Assembly (NCBI GenBank): GCA_030651815.1
Contig: JAUSBW010000141.1
Span: forward strand, 1 to 51,121
Source: Methanoregula sp.
GTDB lineage: Archaea > Halobacteriota > Methanomicrobia > Methanomicrobiales > Methanospirillaceae
DNA length: 51,121 nucleotides
Direction of reading: 5' to 3'
Below are positions 33,853 through 43,465 of this stretch, one piece after another. The notes below the pieces were generated by a model, which did not search any database, was not told where the DNA came from, and saw only the letters and a list, made by a program, of their open reading frames with translations. The translations under genes were made by a program, and so were the position numbers. How positions within the stretch are numbered: position 1 is the first letter of the stretch; each line of letters starts with the position of its first letter.

Positions 33853-34010
33853 CCTGAATATTTTAAGAATACCGTGTTTGGGCTCACCCCGTCCCGCGAG
33901 ATCTTAGCGTTCACCGTCCTTTCTATCGTAGAGAATGGTGAACCCTGGGAAGAAGCCCGGTCCGAGAACACGGTGCTTGAAGGTTTATGGCGTATGAACG
34001 AGAACGGTGC
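33853..34010 (+). pseudogene. Kinase C-terminal remnant 2
   Basis: The frame reads EYFKNTVFGLTPSREILAF and VENGEPWEEARSENTV, a degenerate match to the final ATPase segment of the local kinases (KNTGLGLFLSREILAITG). The detectable match begins at GAATATTTTAA, the same point as in remnant 3 at 42341. It lies between gvpL copy 1 and the kinase at 34014 and has no functional domain left. Confidence 0.6.
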
Positions 34011-34013
34011 ATA

Positions 34014-36182
34014 ATGGCTGCGGTAAAAATGAAGCCGAAAGAGAAGAAGCCGGGCACCCCGCCCGGCGAACGCTCGTTGCGGAACGCTGCAGAGAAGCAG
34101 ATCGCCCGCACACCTAAGCGCTCTCCCGAATTAACGAAACAGACCGCAGAAGCACTCATCCACGATCTCCAGGTACACCAGATCGAACTTGAGATACAGG
34201 CAGAAGAACTCCGGAAATCAAAGCTCGCACTTGAAGAGTCGCGGGACAAGTACCTTGACCAGCAAGAAGGCATCCCCGTTCTATCGTGGAGAGAGCTCGC
34301 ACTTGAAGAGTCGCGGGACAAGTACCTTGACCTGTATGATTTTGCACCGCTCGGCTATCTCACGCTCAGCGATAAAACACTGATCACTGATGTGAACCTT
34401 AGCGGAGCGACACTCCTCGGTATTGAGCGGAGCAAACTGCTAAAAGCACCATTTAGTAAATTCGTTGCGGAGAAAGATGGCGATGAGTGGCACTGGTATT
34501 TCTTAAACGTGCTGAAGCAGGAGGAAAAACAGTGCTGCACTCTCCTGCTTAAGCGGGGTGATGGTTCCACGTTCCCTGCCCGGCTGGAAAGCATCCGGAT
34601 TACCGGTAAAAGCGATGCACTTCCCATGGTGAAGGTGGCAATCAGCGACATAACGGATATCCGGCTGGCGGAAGAGAAGCTCAAAGAGAGCGAGAATTTC
34701 CTTTCAAATATCGTTGAACAGATCCCTGACATGATCTTTGTGAAGGATGCACAGGATCTCCGGTTTGTTCGGTTGAATAAGGCGGGTGAAGACCTGCTCG
34801 GCTATTCGAGAACAGAAATGCTGGGGAAAAATGACTATGATCTCTTCCCGAACGATGAAGCGGTTTTTTTCACCGGAAATGACCGGCAAGTCCTTCTTAC
34901 GAATCGATTAAGTGACAATCCTGAGGAAAAGATATCGACCCGTTACAAAGGAGAGAGAATCCTCCACACGAAGAAAATCCCGATCGTTGATGAGAAGGGA
35001 GTTCCGCAATTTTTACTGGGAATTTCTGAGGATATCACTGATCGTAAACGGGGTGAGGATGCGCTACGGGAAACGAAAGACTATCTTTGGAACCTTATCC
35101 GGTATGCCAATGTACCGATCATTTCCTGGAACCCGGAATTAACGATCACAGAATTCAATCGCGCCTTCGAGCAACTGAGCGGGATGACTCGCGATGAAGT
35201 GATCGGGCAGTCCCTCACGATCCTCTTCACTGACAAGACCCGTGAAAATTCCATGAATCTTATCCGCCGGGCACTACGGGGGGAACTCCTGGAAATTGTT
35301 GAGATCCCGATACTCAGTAAATCCGGCGAGACCCGGATTGTACAGTGGAACTCGGCAAACATTCTCGATCCTGCGGGAAAGATCATTGCAACCATTGCAC
35401 AGGGACAGGACATCACCGAACGTAAAGCAACAGACGAAACCATAAAAAGATTCGGTGAGATCCTTGAACGCGAAATTGCTGAACGAACGTCAGGCCTCAC
35501 GGATATTTCCCTGAGTCTGATGACGGAGATTGACATTCGTCTCGATGCTGAAAAGCAACTCACGAAATCCGTGGGTGAGAAAGAAGTCCTGCTCCGGGAA
35601 GTCCACCACCGGGTCAAGAACAACCTCCAGATCATCATCAGCCTTGTCAACCTCCAGATGCGCAAGATCGATGATCCCGTGCTGAAACAGATCATGACAG
35701 AGACGCAGAACCGGGTGCGGGCCATGTCGCTTGTCCACGAGAAACTCTACCGTTCCGAGAGCCTGTCCCGGATCGACTTTGCGGATTATTGCCGCTTCCT
35801 TGCCACGCAGCTCATGTCATATTATTCGACAGATACGCGGAGAGTGAGACTGGACTTCACTCTCGGGAAGATCATGGTTGACATCAATACGGCAGTCCCG
35901 CTCGGCCTTGTCATGAACGAGCTCGTGTCCAATGCTCTCAAACATGCCTTCCCCGATGGCAGGAACGGCACCATCAGCCTCAGCGGGGGAGTTGAAGGGG
36001 ACGTTATTACTCTTGTCGTCCGGGACAACGGAGTGGGTATGCCGGCGGATCTGGACTGGAAAAACACCGATACCCTGGGCATGCGCCTGATCACCACCCT
36101 TGTCGACCAGGTTGACGGGAATATTGTGCTGGACCAGGAGAACGGGACGGCATTTACGATTGTTGTAAAGGAGAAGGAATGA
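34014..36182 (+). CDS. Three-PAS sensor histidine kinase (HisKA_2 type)
   Basis: This 722-residue cytoplasmic kinase has a basic N-terminal segment, a helical region with an internal 24-residue in-frame duplication (LALEESRDKYLD appears twice; DNA copies at 34222 and 34294), three PAS domains (about 100-215, 222-345, 350-470), a coiled coil and a HisKA_2/ATPase unit ([11 protein letters not shown], probable His532; DNGVGMPADLDW). I use the ATG at 34014, the last one before conserved sequence. The C-terminus ends in FTIVVKEKE like two others here. Its position directly after gvpL suggests a link with vesicle control but does not prove it. Confidence 0.87.
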   Translation: MAAVKMKPKEKKPGTPPGERSLRNAAEKQIARTPKRSPELTKQTAEALIHDLQVHQIELEIQAEELRKSKLALEESRDKYLDQQEGIPVLSWRELALEESRDKYLDLYDFAPLGYLTLSDKTLITDVNLSGATLLGIERSKLLKAPFSKFVAEKDGDEWHWYFLNVLKQEEKQCCTLLLKRGDGSTFPARLESIRITGKSDALPMVKVAISDITDIRLAEEKLKESENFLSNIVEQIPDMIFVKDAQDLRFVRLNKAGEDLLGYSRTEMLGKNDYDLFPNDEAVFFTGNDRQVLLTNRLSDNPEEKISTRYKGERILHTKKIPIVDEKGVPQFLLGISEDITDRKRGEDALRETKDYLWNLIRYANVPIISWNPELTITEFNRAFEQLSGMTRDEVIGQSLTILFTDKTRENSMNLIRRALRGELLEIVEIPILSKSGETRIVQWNSANILDPAGKIIATIAQGQDITERKATDETIKRFGEILEREIAERTSGLTDISLSLMTEIDIRLDAEKQLTKSVGEKEVLLREVHHRVKNNLQIIISLVNLQMRKIDDPVLKQIMTETQNRVRAMSLVHEKLYRSESLSRIDFADYCRFLATQLMSYYSTDTRRVRLDFTLGKIMVDINTAVPLGLVMNELVSNALKHAFPDGRNGTISLSGGVEGDVITLVVRDNGVGMPADLDWKNTDTLGMRLITTLVDQVDGNIVLDQENGTAFTIVVKEKE

Positions 36183-36287
36183 GTTGTACTCTATGGTATC
36201 TGTATGGAAGGGATGGATGACAGTTCATCGAATTCGCTGGCTTTATCATCTGTCAGGTGTACGAACACTAGTATCACGTAACCCCTT

Positions 36288-38768
36288 ATGACCCCCTGTC
36301 GAATCCTGATTGTTGAAGATGAGCGGATTGTAGCGGATGATATCAAAGATACACTCCTTTCGTTCGGGTATGATGTCATAGATATCGTCAAACGAGGGGA
36401 AGATGCGGTGGAACGGGCACGTGACCTCAGGCCCGATCTCATCTTAATGGACATCCACTTAGCAGGAACGATGAACGGCATACAAGCCGCTGAGCAGATT
36501 CACCGCTTTGCAGATATTCCGGTTATCTACCTTACCGCTTTTGCCGATGCCAAACTTTTAGAAAGTGCAAAATTAACCCACCCCTATGGATATATTCTCA
36601 AACCCTATGCCGAGCGGGAAGTAGAGGCCGCTATTGAGATTGCGCTCTACACCCACGAGATAAACCGGAAACTTAAAGAGAGCGAAGGAAGGTTTCGCAC
36701 GCTCCTCTATTCAATGCAGTTAGGAATTGTGGTGATTGATGTGAATACCCACAAAATCCTGGATATCAACCCAAAAGGTCTTGAAATGATCGGGAGCACC
36801 AGAGATTCGATTGCAGGATCACTCTGCCACGGTTTGATCTGTCCTGCGGAACCAGGCAGATGTCCGATCACCGATCTCGGCCAGACCATCGATGACTCTG
36901 CATGCATCCTTATAACCGCCGAAGGAAAACAAGTCGGGATCCAGAAAAGTGTTATATCAACAATCCTTGGTGGAAATCAGGTATTGATTGAATCCTTTAT
37001 TAATCTGCCCGATCGCAAACGGGCAGAGGAAGCACTCAAAGAGAGTGAGCAGAAATGCCGGAATTTAATCCAGCTGAACACTGATGCGATGCTCATCCTT
37101 AATAAGGAAAATTCCATCGTATTTGCAAATTTTGCTGCTGAGCAACTTTTCGGGCGCTCGTTTAAAGAACTGTCAGAAACGCCGTTCGGGTACGACATTC
37201 GTACTGGCGAACTCAAAGAGATCAAAATCCCACGGCTGGACGGGACTGTCGCTTTCGGAGAGATCCGTATTTCCGGGATATCGTGGGAGAACACCCCTTC
37301 CCGGATGGTTATTATCAGGGACGTTACCGAACGTAAAGTGGCGGAAGATGCGCTGCGGGAGAGTGAGGCAAAATTTCATGACCTGCTTGAAAATGCCGAT
37401 GATCTTATCCAGAGTGTGAATCCGGATGGATCTTTTATTTATGTAAACCGGACCTGGTGTAAAACCCTGGGGTATACAGAAGAGGAAATAAAAAATCTCA
37501 CCATATTCAACATTATTCACCCAGACAGTCAGGCTCATTGTATGGAACTTTTCAAAAGAGTGATAAATGGTGAAACTATTGACAATATTCAGGCAAAGTT
37601 TATAACAAAAAATGGTAATGTGATCGAAGTCGAGGGAAATGCAAATTGTCGTTTTGTTGATGGTAAACCTGTGGCTACCCGTTCAATTTTCCGGGACATT
37701 ACCGAACGCAGGAAAATGGAACAGGCAATCAAAGACGGGGAAGAGAGTTTTCGCGGATTATTCAACACGGTAAAAGAGGCGATTTATGTCATGGATGTTG
37801 ACGGGAGGTTTCGTGAGGTCAACCAGGGGGCACTGGACATGTTTGGGCACACCCGAAAATTCCTTATTGGCAAGTCCTGCGAAGTTCTTCATGCCGCAGG
37901 CACATTTGATATCGGCCAGATCATCAACCGGTTAGAACGTGCATTCAAACGGGAACCCCAGAATTTTGAAATTACCGGTTGTCGCAGCAATGGAGAGTTA
38001 TTTCCCGCAGAATGCCGGCTCTACCGGGGTCTCTATTTCGGAAAAGATGTCATCATTGGTCTTGTGATCGATATTACCGAAAGTAAACGGGCGGAAAAAG
38101 CGCTGCGACAGGCAAACAAGCAATTAAACCTGTTATCCAGCATCACCCGGCACGACATCCTCAACCAGCTGATGGTGCTCAAAGGGTACCTCGAGATGTC
38201 GCATGATGTGATCAACGATCCAAAGACCCTCATCAAGTTCATAAAAAAAGAAGAGACGGCTGCAAATGCCATTGAGCAACAGATCATATTTACGAAGAAT
38301 TACCAGGTGCTGGGTGTCACAGCGCCCGTATGGCAGAACGTGAACGAGAGCATCAAAGTGGCCTTAAGTGGTCTGCCGATGCGAGACGTCCGGGTAAAAG
38401 TCGATCCAAAAGATCCGGAGATCTTCGCTGACAAGCTCTTCAATAAGGTCTTTTATAACCTGATCGACAACGCGCTCCGATACGGGGGTGCAGATATGAA
38501 GATGATCCGAATCTCTTCAGAAGAGTCCCTCACCGGACTTACGATCCTATTTGAGGATGACGGTATCGGGATCTCAACAGATGACAAGAAGCGAATCTTC
38601 ATACGGGGTTTTGGCAAGAACACAGGGCTTGGCCTGTTCCTTTCCCGGGAAATCCTTGCGATCACCGGGATCACGATCATCGAGAACGGTGTACCGGACA
38701 AAGGGGCACGGTTCCAGATTACGGTGCCAAAGGGGATGTGGCGTTTGGCAGGGAGGGTGTATGATTGA
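36288..38768 (+). CDS. Receiver-four-PAS hybrid histidine kinase
   Basis: This 826-residue protein has a receiver (1-122; Asp55 in LILMDI), four PAS domains (about 133-248, 252-355, 360-480, 487-605) and a phosphoacceptor helix of a distinct type (SSITRHDILNQLMVLKGYL, probable His622), then an ATPase domain (FYNLIDNALRYGG, DDGIGI, GLGLFLSREI). This phosphoacceptor type differs from both HisKA_2 and the GHELRNP type nearby. It is the intact relative of the three kinase-tail fragments in this window. The stop overlaps the start of the 60-residue gene. Confidence 0.88.
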   Translation: MTPCRILIVEDERIVADDIKDTLLSFGYDVIDIVKRGEDAVERARDLRPDLILMDIHLAGTMNGIQAAEQIHRFADIPVIYLTAFADAKLLESAKLTHPYGYILKPYAEREVEAAIEIALYTHEINRKLKESEGRFRTLLYSMQLGIVVIDVNTHKILDINPKGLEMIGSTRDSIAGSLCHGLICPAEPGRCPITDLGQTIDDSACILITAEGKQVGIQKSVISTILGGNQVLIESFINLPDRKRAEEALKESEQKCRNLIQLNTDAMLILNKENSIVFANFAAEQLFGRSFKELSETPFGYDIRTGELKEIKIPRLDGTVAFGEIRISGISWENTPSRMVIIRDVTERKVAEDALRESEAKFHDLLENADDLIQSVNPDGSFIYVNRTWCKTLGYTEEEIKNLTIFNIIHPDSQAHCMELFKRVINGETIDNIQAKFITKNGNVIEVEGNANCRFVDGKPVATRSIFRDITERRKMEQAIKDGEESFRGLFNTVKEAIYVMDVDGRFREVNQGALDMFGHTRKFLIGKSCEVLHAAGTFDIGQIINRLERAFKREPQNFEITGCRSNGELFPAECRLYRGLYFGKDVIIGLVIDITESKRAEKALRQANKQLNLLSSITRHDILNQLMVLKGYLEMSHDVINDPKTLIKFIKKEETAANAIEQQIIFTKNYQVLGVTAPVWQNVNESIKVALSGLPMRDVRVKVDPKDPEIFADKLFNKVFYNLIDNALRYGGADMKMIRISSEESLTGLTILFEDDGIGISTDDKKRIFIRGFGKNTGLGLFLSREILAITGITIIENGVPDKGARFQITVPKGMWRLAGRVYD

Positions 38769-38943
38769 GAGTTTTTTTAAGGAGACGTGGTATTTGCATA
38801 TGATTCCGCACTATGGGTATAACGACTTCGATCTGCTCACCGGTGGCAAGCGCTACCTTGAGGGGTCAAAGGAAATGTACGGTAAATTTGAAAACGGCCA
38901 GCACCAGAAGTACTGGAAATCCTTAAACCAGATATCCGGTTAG
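38761..38943 (+). CDS. 60-residue small protein after the kinase, unrecognised
   Basis: ATG 38761 follows a very good ribosome site (GGGAGGGTG) and overlaps the kinase stop by 8 bases. The protein begins MIESFFKETWYLHMIPHYGY, is rich in aromatic residues (Tyr, Phe, Trp, His) and ends KYWKSLNQISG. No domain is recognisable. Tight coupling with a kinase on each side suggests a co-expressed accessory or adaptor. Confidence 0.7.
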   Translation: MIESFFKETWYLHMIPHYGYNDFDLLTGGKRYLEGSKEMYGKFENGQHQKYWKSLNQISG

Positions 38944-38967
38944 TCATTGAATCAGGAGATCTATGAA

Positions 38968-40839
38968 ATGAATGCCAGTAAAAAAACAAAAATTCTTATT
39001 GTTGAGGATGAGACGCTCATTGGCCTTGATATCACGGAAAGCCTCATAAAACTCGGGTATGACGTTCCTGGTATCGCCATCAGTGGAGAGGGCGCTCTTG
39101 ATGCAGTGCAGAAGGAGAAACCTGACATTGTCCTCATGGACATCTATCTTGAGGGAAGTCTCGATGGAATTCAGGCAGCAAAGATTATCCGGGATCGCGA
39201 TAACATTCCCGTCATCTACCTCACAGCCTATTCTGATTATGATCTCTTAAAAAAGGCCCGGGAAACTACCCCTTACGGGTACATGCTTAAACCCTTTGAT
39301 AGCCAGCAGGCCCGGGCCAGCATTGAGATGGCACTCGGTAAGCATGCGGTTGAAGAAAATCTGAAGTACAGCGAACGGACAAAAAACGTACTTCTGAATG
39401 CCACCCCCGATTCGCTCTTCTTAATTAATGGAGAGGGGGTAATCATTGCACTCAATGAGGCAATGGCAAAACGGATTGGAAAGCCAGTCGGAGAGATCCT
39501 TGGGTTGCACTATCTTGACCCGCTGATATCTGCCGTGACCCCGGTCAAAAAAGAGGATATCGATGCTACGATCCTGTCAAAAACACCATTCCACGAGGAG
39601 GAGGAGTATAACGGCAGGTGGTTTGATGTCAGCATATACCCGGTTAATGAACAGCCGGGGAAAATTTCTGACCTTGCCATTTATTGTCACGACATCACGC
39701 CTCATAAGGAAGCGATTGAAAACCAGTTAAGGATTGCAAAACTCGAATCCCTCGGCCTTCTCGCTGGAGGAATCGCGCACCAGTTCAACAATATTCTAAC
39801 CAAGGTTCTGGGAAATATCTCTCTGGTACAATCCTTAATCGATGACTCAGAGGAAGCGTCTTTACGCCTGTCAGCCGCAGCTGTAGAAGTATACCAGGCC
39901 CGCCAGCTGACAGGCCGGCTCCTCACATTCTCCCGGGGGGGCGAACCGGTCCGGAAGATTACCGATATCGTTTCTCTTATTGAAGGTGCTGTACAGCATG
40001 CAGTCTCCGGGCAAACATCTACCGTTACTTATTCCATTGAAAAGCCTCTCCCAAAAGCGTTTATTGACAATACCCAGATCACCGAAGCATTATTCCAGAT
40101 CCTGGAAAATGCGGTTCATTCCATGGAAAAAGGCGGGGCAATACAGATTGGCGTGCAAAAAGAGCATGTCCCGGTCACAACACCGTTGCTCAAGAGCGGG
40201 GAATATCTTGTCATCAATGTTACCGATGAAGGAACAGGCATCCCTGCGGAAAATCTGGGCAAGGTATTTGATATTTATTTCACTACCCAAACGGGAAGAC
40301 ATGGACTCGGTCTGCCGATTGCACTCTCCATCATCCGCAGGCATGGGGGGGACATCCGGTTCACGTCAGAACCCGGGAAAGGTACTCTGGTGAAGGTCTA
40401 TATCCCGGTTGCAGAACCAGAACTGCCGCGGGAGGGTGTGAAAAAATCCGTAATTCATGTGCTTATCATGGACGATGAATTTGCAATATGTGACATTGCC
40501 TCCACATTCTTAACCAAAAAAGGTTACCTGGTAACTACGGCATCCAATGGGGAAGAAGCGATTGAGATGTACCAGTCCGCTATGCAAAGCCCCCTGCCGG
40601 TTGATGTAGTCATCCTTGACCTCATCATTCCTGCAGGACTTGGTGGAGTTGAGACAATGGCTGCCTTAAAGAGAGTGGACTCCGGTGTCCGGGCTATTGT
40701 CTCAAGCGGCTACTCAGATGATCCCGTTATGGCCAATCCCCGGCGTTACGGTTTTTCTGGGTTCCTGCCAAAACCGTACCGGCTTACCGATCTTGATGTG
40801 ACTATCAGGGAGATCGCCTCTGCAAAGTCTCCCGTTTAG
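38968..40839 (+). CDS. REC-PAS-HisKA-ATPase-REC hybrid kinase
   Basis: This 623-residue protein has an N-terminal receiver (3-122, Asp58 in IVLMDIYLEG), a PAS domain (about 140-245), a HisKA with LLAGGIAHQFNNILTKVLGN (His271), an ATPase domain (LENAVHSMEKGG, DEGTGIPAENLG, GLGLPIALSI) and a C-terminal receiver (about 500-620, Asp551 in VVILDLIIP). A receiver at both ends makes it a phosphorelay hub. The ATG at 38968 has AGGAG 9 bases upstream. It is followed by a clear terminator, so it closes this transcription unit. Confidence 0.88.
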   Translation: MNASKKTKILIVEDETLIGLDITESLIKLGYDVPGIAISGEGALDAVQKEKPDIVLMDIYLEGSLDGIQAAKIIRDRDNIPVIYLTAYSDYDLLKKARETTPYGYMLKPFDSQQARASIEMALGKHAVEENLKYSERTKNVLLNATPDSLFLINGEGVIIALNEAMAKRIGKPVGEILGLHYLDPLISAVTPVKKEDIDATILSKTPFHEEEEYNGRWFDVSIYPVNEQPGKISDLAIYCHDITPHKEAIENQLRIAKLESLGLLAGGIAHQFNNILTKVLGNISLVQSLIDDSEEASLRLSAAAVEVYQARQLTGRLLTFSRGGEPVRKITDIVSLIEGAVQHAVSGQTSTVTYSIEKPLPKAFIDNTQITEALFQILENAVHSMEKGGAIQIGVQKEHVPVTTPLLKSGEYLVINVTDEGTGIPAENLGKVFDIYFTTQTGRHGLGLPIALSIIRRHGGDIRFTSEPGKGTLVKVYIPVAEPELPREGVKKSVIHVLIMDDEFAICDIASTFLTKKGYLVTTASNGEEAIEMYQSAMQSPLPVDVVILDLIIPAGLGGVETMAALKRVDSGVRAIVSSGYSDDPVMANPRRYGFSGFLPKPYRLTDLDVTIREIASAKSPV

Positions 40840-40869
40840 CTCTGGCAGGAAAGAGCGGGAGGTTTTTTT
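40829..40869 (+). terminator. Terminator after the REC-HK-REC gene
   Basis: CTCCC and GGGAG form an outer stem, GCTCT and AGAGC an inner stem around GGCAGGAA, and a run of seven T residues follows directly. The 5' arm begins inside the last codons of the kinase gene. A separate inverted repeat (TTCTAAG/CTTAGAA, 40893-40918) lies in the leader of the next gene. Confidence 0.7.
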
Positions 40870-40932
40870 AATCGTCTGGTTTTTCCCGCAGGTTCTAAGG
40901 CATCGGGAATACTTAGAATTTAAGGTAATATC

Positions 40933-42336
40933 ATGGAATCCACAATAAAGAGACACCTGTTGCAGGCGACAGCAGTTGCAGGTACTACCGTAGCAGTTGT
41001 GCTTTTGTCTGTCATCAGCATGCAGCACGGGCAGCATGCCATCTTTCCTTACTTTCTCCTCATCCCTGTCCTTTTTGTTGTCTGGTTCTGGCCAAAATAC
41101 GGGGTCATCTATTCCGTTCTTCTCGGCTGGATATACATCACGATTGTGTACTTCTTTTTTCCCGGTGACATCTCTGTTCTTGCCGGCAGCACGGCATGGT
41201 TTTTTATCCTCGTCTCCATTGGGATTGTTATGTCTTCTTTTTCTTTCGGTCAAAAAAGAGAAGAGCGTAAATATCAGGCAATTTACGAAAGTTCCCAGGC
41301 GGGACTGTTTACCTGCACTCCTGACTTAAAGCAGATCACCGGATCCAACCCGCAGTTAGGTATTCTCCTTGGGTATGATACAGCATACCTCCCGGGGAAG
41401 GATTTTACGTTAATCCTGCCAGATGCCCCCTCACGCGAATCGTTTTTTTCTGCGCTTAAGGATTCCGGCCATGTAAGGAATCGGGAAGTTCAACTTCTGA
41501 CCCAAAGGAAGGGTCTCCTTTGGGTTCTCCTTTCTGCTGCCTTTGTTGACGAAACAACGGTAATCTGCTCGGTCATCGATCTGTCAGACCGTAAAAAAGC
41601 AGAAGATATTCTTCTTACCTTTAATGAAATCCTTGAAGAAGGCATTAAGAAACGCACTACTGAACTCAATGCTGCGCTACGCGAGCAGGTAACATTACTG
41701 AGAGAGATTCATCACCGGGTAAAAAATAATCTCCAGCTGATTGCAAGCCTGTTAAATCTTCAGTTGCGTCGCACTGATGATGAGAAAGTCCGTATGGCGC
41801 TAAAAGAAAGCCAGAACCGGGTGCGGGCGATGGCAATAGTCCACCAGAAACACAATGCGTCTGAAGGTTTCACCCATGTAGACCTTCAGGAATGTATCAG
41901 GTTCATGGTCCTTCAGATCTACCAGACCTTTAACACCGATGCGCAAAGGATCAACCTCACGATCGATGCAAAAGATGTGATGATTGAGATTGATACTGCA
42001 ATCACTATCAATCTGATAATAAATGAACTGGTAACAAATTCTCTTAACTATGCATTTCTGTCAAACCAGAACGGAAAAATCGAAATCCTTGTCAGCCGGA
42101 AAAACGGAAAAATTGTCCTGATAATGGGAGATACCGGGGTTGGGATGCCACCGGGACTTGACTGGAAACAACCGACAACTCTCGGCCTGATGATCGTGAC
42201 CCAGCTTGTCCAGCAGATGCATGGCACCATTGAAAAGCTTGATGGCAGCGGTACGGTTTTTAAAATTATTCTTGAGGAGCGGCCTGCTGTTACCATCCAT
42301 TCGGTGTTTGGAGTGGAACAAAGTGGGGTTAATTAA
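40933..42336 (+). CDS. Membrane-bound PAS sensor histidine kinase (HisKA_2 type)
   Basis: This 467-residue protein is the only kinase here with evident membrane segments, probably four in residues 9-102 (for example [34 protein letters not shown]). One PAS domain (about 110-225) and a coiled coil follow, then a HisKA_2 motif [11 protein letters not shown] (probable His261) and an ATPase domain ([23 protein letters not shown]). The start has AAGGTAA upstream. The extramembrane loops are short, so the signal may be sensed in the membrane or by the PAS domain. Confidence 0.87.
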   Translation: MESTIKRHLLQATAVAGTTVAVVLLSVISMQHGQHAIFPYFLLIPVLFVVWFWPKYGVIYSVLLGWIYITIVYFFFPGDISVLAGSTAWFFILVSIGIVMSSFSFGQKREERKYQAIYESSQAGLFTCTPDLKQITGSNPQLGILLGYDTAYLPGKDFTLILPDAPSRESFFSALKDSGHVRNREVQLLTQRKGLLWVLLSAAFVDETTVICSVIDLSDRKKAEDILLTFNEILEEGIKKRTTELNAALREQVTLLREIHHRVKNNLQLIASLLNLQLRRTDDEKVRMALKESQNRVRAMAIVHQKHNASEGFTHVDLQECIRFMVLQIYQTFNTDAQRINLTIDAKDVMIEIDTAITINLIINELVTNSLNYAFLSNQNGKIEILVSRKNGKIVLIMGDTGVGMPPGLDWKQPTTLGLMIVTQLVQQMHGTIEKLDGSGTVFKIILEERPAVTIHSVFGVEQSGVN

Positions 42337-42340
42337 CTGT

Positions 42341-42496
42341 GAATATTTTAAGAATACCGGGTTTGGGCTCAACCTGTCCTGCGAGATCTTAGCGATTTAC
42401 TATCTATCTATAACAGAGAACGGTGAACATGGGAAAGAAGCCCAGTTCGAGATTACGGTGCCGTCGGGGGCGTTCCGGCTCACCCATGCGAAATAA
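42341..42496 (+). pseudogene. Kinase C-terminal remnant 3
   Basis: The frame reads EYFKNTGFGLNLSCEILAI, then ENGEHGKEAQFEITVPSGAF, up to a stop at 42494. It matches the end of the local kinase ATPase domain and begins with GAATATTTTAAG, as in remnant 2. It follows the stop of the membrane kinase by a few bases and precedes the second gvp block. Confidence 0.65.
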
Positions 42497-42549
42497 TTCA
42501 CTTTTTCCCGACTCAACATTTGATATAGGAAATACTTTCAGGACTGTAC

Positions 42550-42841
42550 ACTCGTCCCGTCCGGTCCAAAAAAGGCAGAAGAGCGACCGGAGAATAAAAC
42601 GATTGAACCTGTCACGGACATCTTCAATGAGGGTGACCTGCTGCGGATCGTGATCGAGATGCCGGGCGTTACCATGGAAAAGATACATATCGCAGTCAAA
42701 GGCCGCTCACTCGAAGTCTCTGCAAAAGAGGGGGGGAAGCGGTACAAAAAAGAGATCCCCCTTCCATGGCACGGAAAGGTTGCAAAAGAACGGTACCAGA
42801 ATGGGATCCTGGAGCTGGTCCTGGAGCAGAATGACCATTGA
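42550..42841 (+). pseudogene. 5'-truncated copy of the Hsp20 (gvpH-like) gene
   Basis: From LVPSGPKKAEERPENKTIEP onward this frame matches the 31845 protein nearly residue for residue, through GVTMEKIHIAVKG to YQNGILELVLEQNDH. The first 73 or so codons are missing; the DNA match stops abruptly near 42550. An internal ATG at 42659 would give only the last 60 residues, too short for a complete alpha-crystallin domain. It may still serve to couple translation of gvpK copy 2, which overlaps it by 11 bases. Confidence 0.8.
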
Positions 42842-43196
42842 GATCGATGAGAACAACTTAAAGGAAGGCGTACTCGGTCTTGTTATCGCAGTCGTTGAGA
42901 TCCTTGAAGAGGCACTCAAGATCCAGGCATTGAAGCGGATGGACTCGGGCTTGTTATCGGACGAGGAGATCGAACGCCTCGGTAAATCACTCATGGACCT
43001 TCACGTGGCGATAGAGCAGATTAAGACCGACCAGGGACTGACAAAAACTGTCGGGGAGATCCGTGCCGAACTGGATGATATTGTCGATGATGTGGTCGAG
43101 AAGATGGTGAACCCGGTCGACACCCGCGATCTATTGGGACAGGAAAGCGCCACGAACCCGGGTGCGTTATGGAAACGGGAGAGCGAGATATGTTAA
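42831..43196 (+). CDS. gvpK: Gas vesicle protein GvpK, copy 2
   Basis: This 121-residue protein is nearly identical to copy 1 at 32353 (TIEIDENNLKEGVLGL, IERLGKSLMDLHVAIEQ). Differences are few and concentrated near the end (NPVDTRDLLGQESATN against NPVDFQNSIAQETTGN). The frame is intact, so it is probably functional. It forms a second gvpK-ORF-gvpL set and suggests a relatively recent block duplication. Confidence 0.92.
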   Translation: MTIEIDENNLKEGVLGLVIAVVEILEEALKIQALKRMDSGLLSDEEIERLGKSLMDLHVAIEQIKTDQGLTKTVGEIRAELDDIVDDVVEKMVNPVDTRDLLGQESATNPGALWKRESEIC

Positions 43197-43465
43197 CGAG
43201 AGTTTCTCCGGGGGTGCAGCACAGGATCCCGTTGTTATTTGAAATGTGCTCAGGAATTCAAAGAATTCCTGCTCCCGATTGTCAGACCCGGTTCCGTTCA
43301 GCGATGAAGAATTGTGTCAGCTGGAACTGCAGATGTATCACCCATGAGGATTCGACACGGGAATTCAGATCCATAGTACCGCTCGGTAATACCCCGGCCC
43401 GGGGAAGAGTGCCGGGAGAGATACTATCATCTTTCCCTGCACACAGGAGAGATGTGATGGTATGA
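43190..43465 (+). CDS. 91-residue ORF between gvpK and gvpL, copy 2
   Basis: It has the same length and the same start and stop overlaps as the 32712 ORF, with no insertions or deletions between copies. Only scattered residues agree (SG near the start third, FPA near the end). It has several cysteines (CRCITHED) unlike the partner. Either relaxed or diversifying selection acts on it, or the overlaps alone are conserved for coupling. Confidence 0.5.
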   Translation: MLTRVSPGVQHRIPLLFEMCSGIQRIPAPDCQTRFRSAMKNCVSWNCRCITHEDSTREFRSIVPLGNTPARGRVPGEILSSFPAHRRDVMV

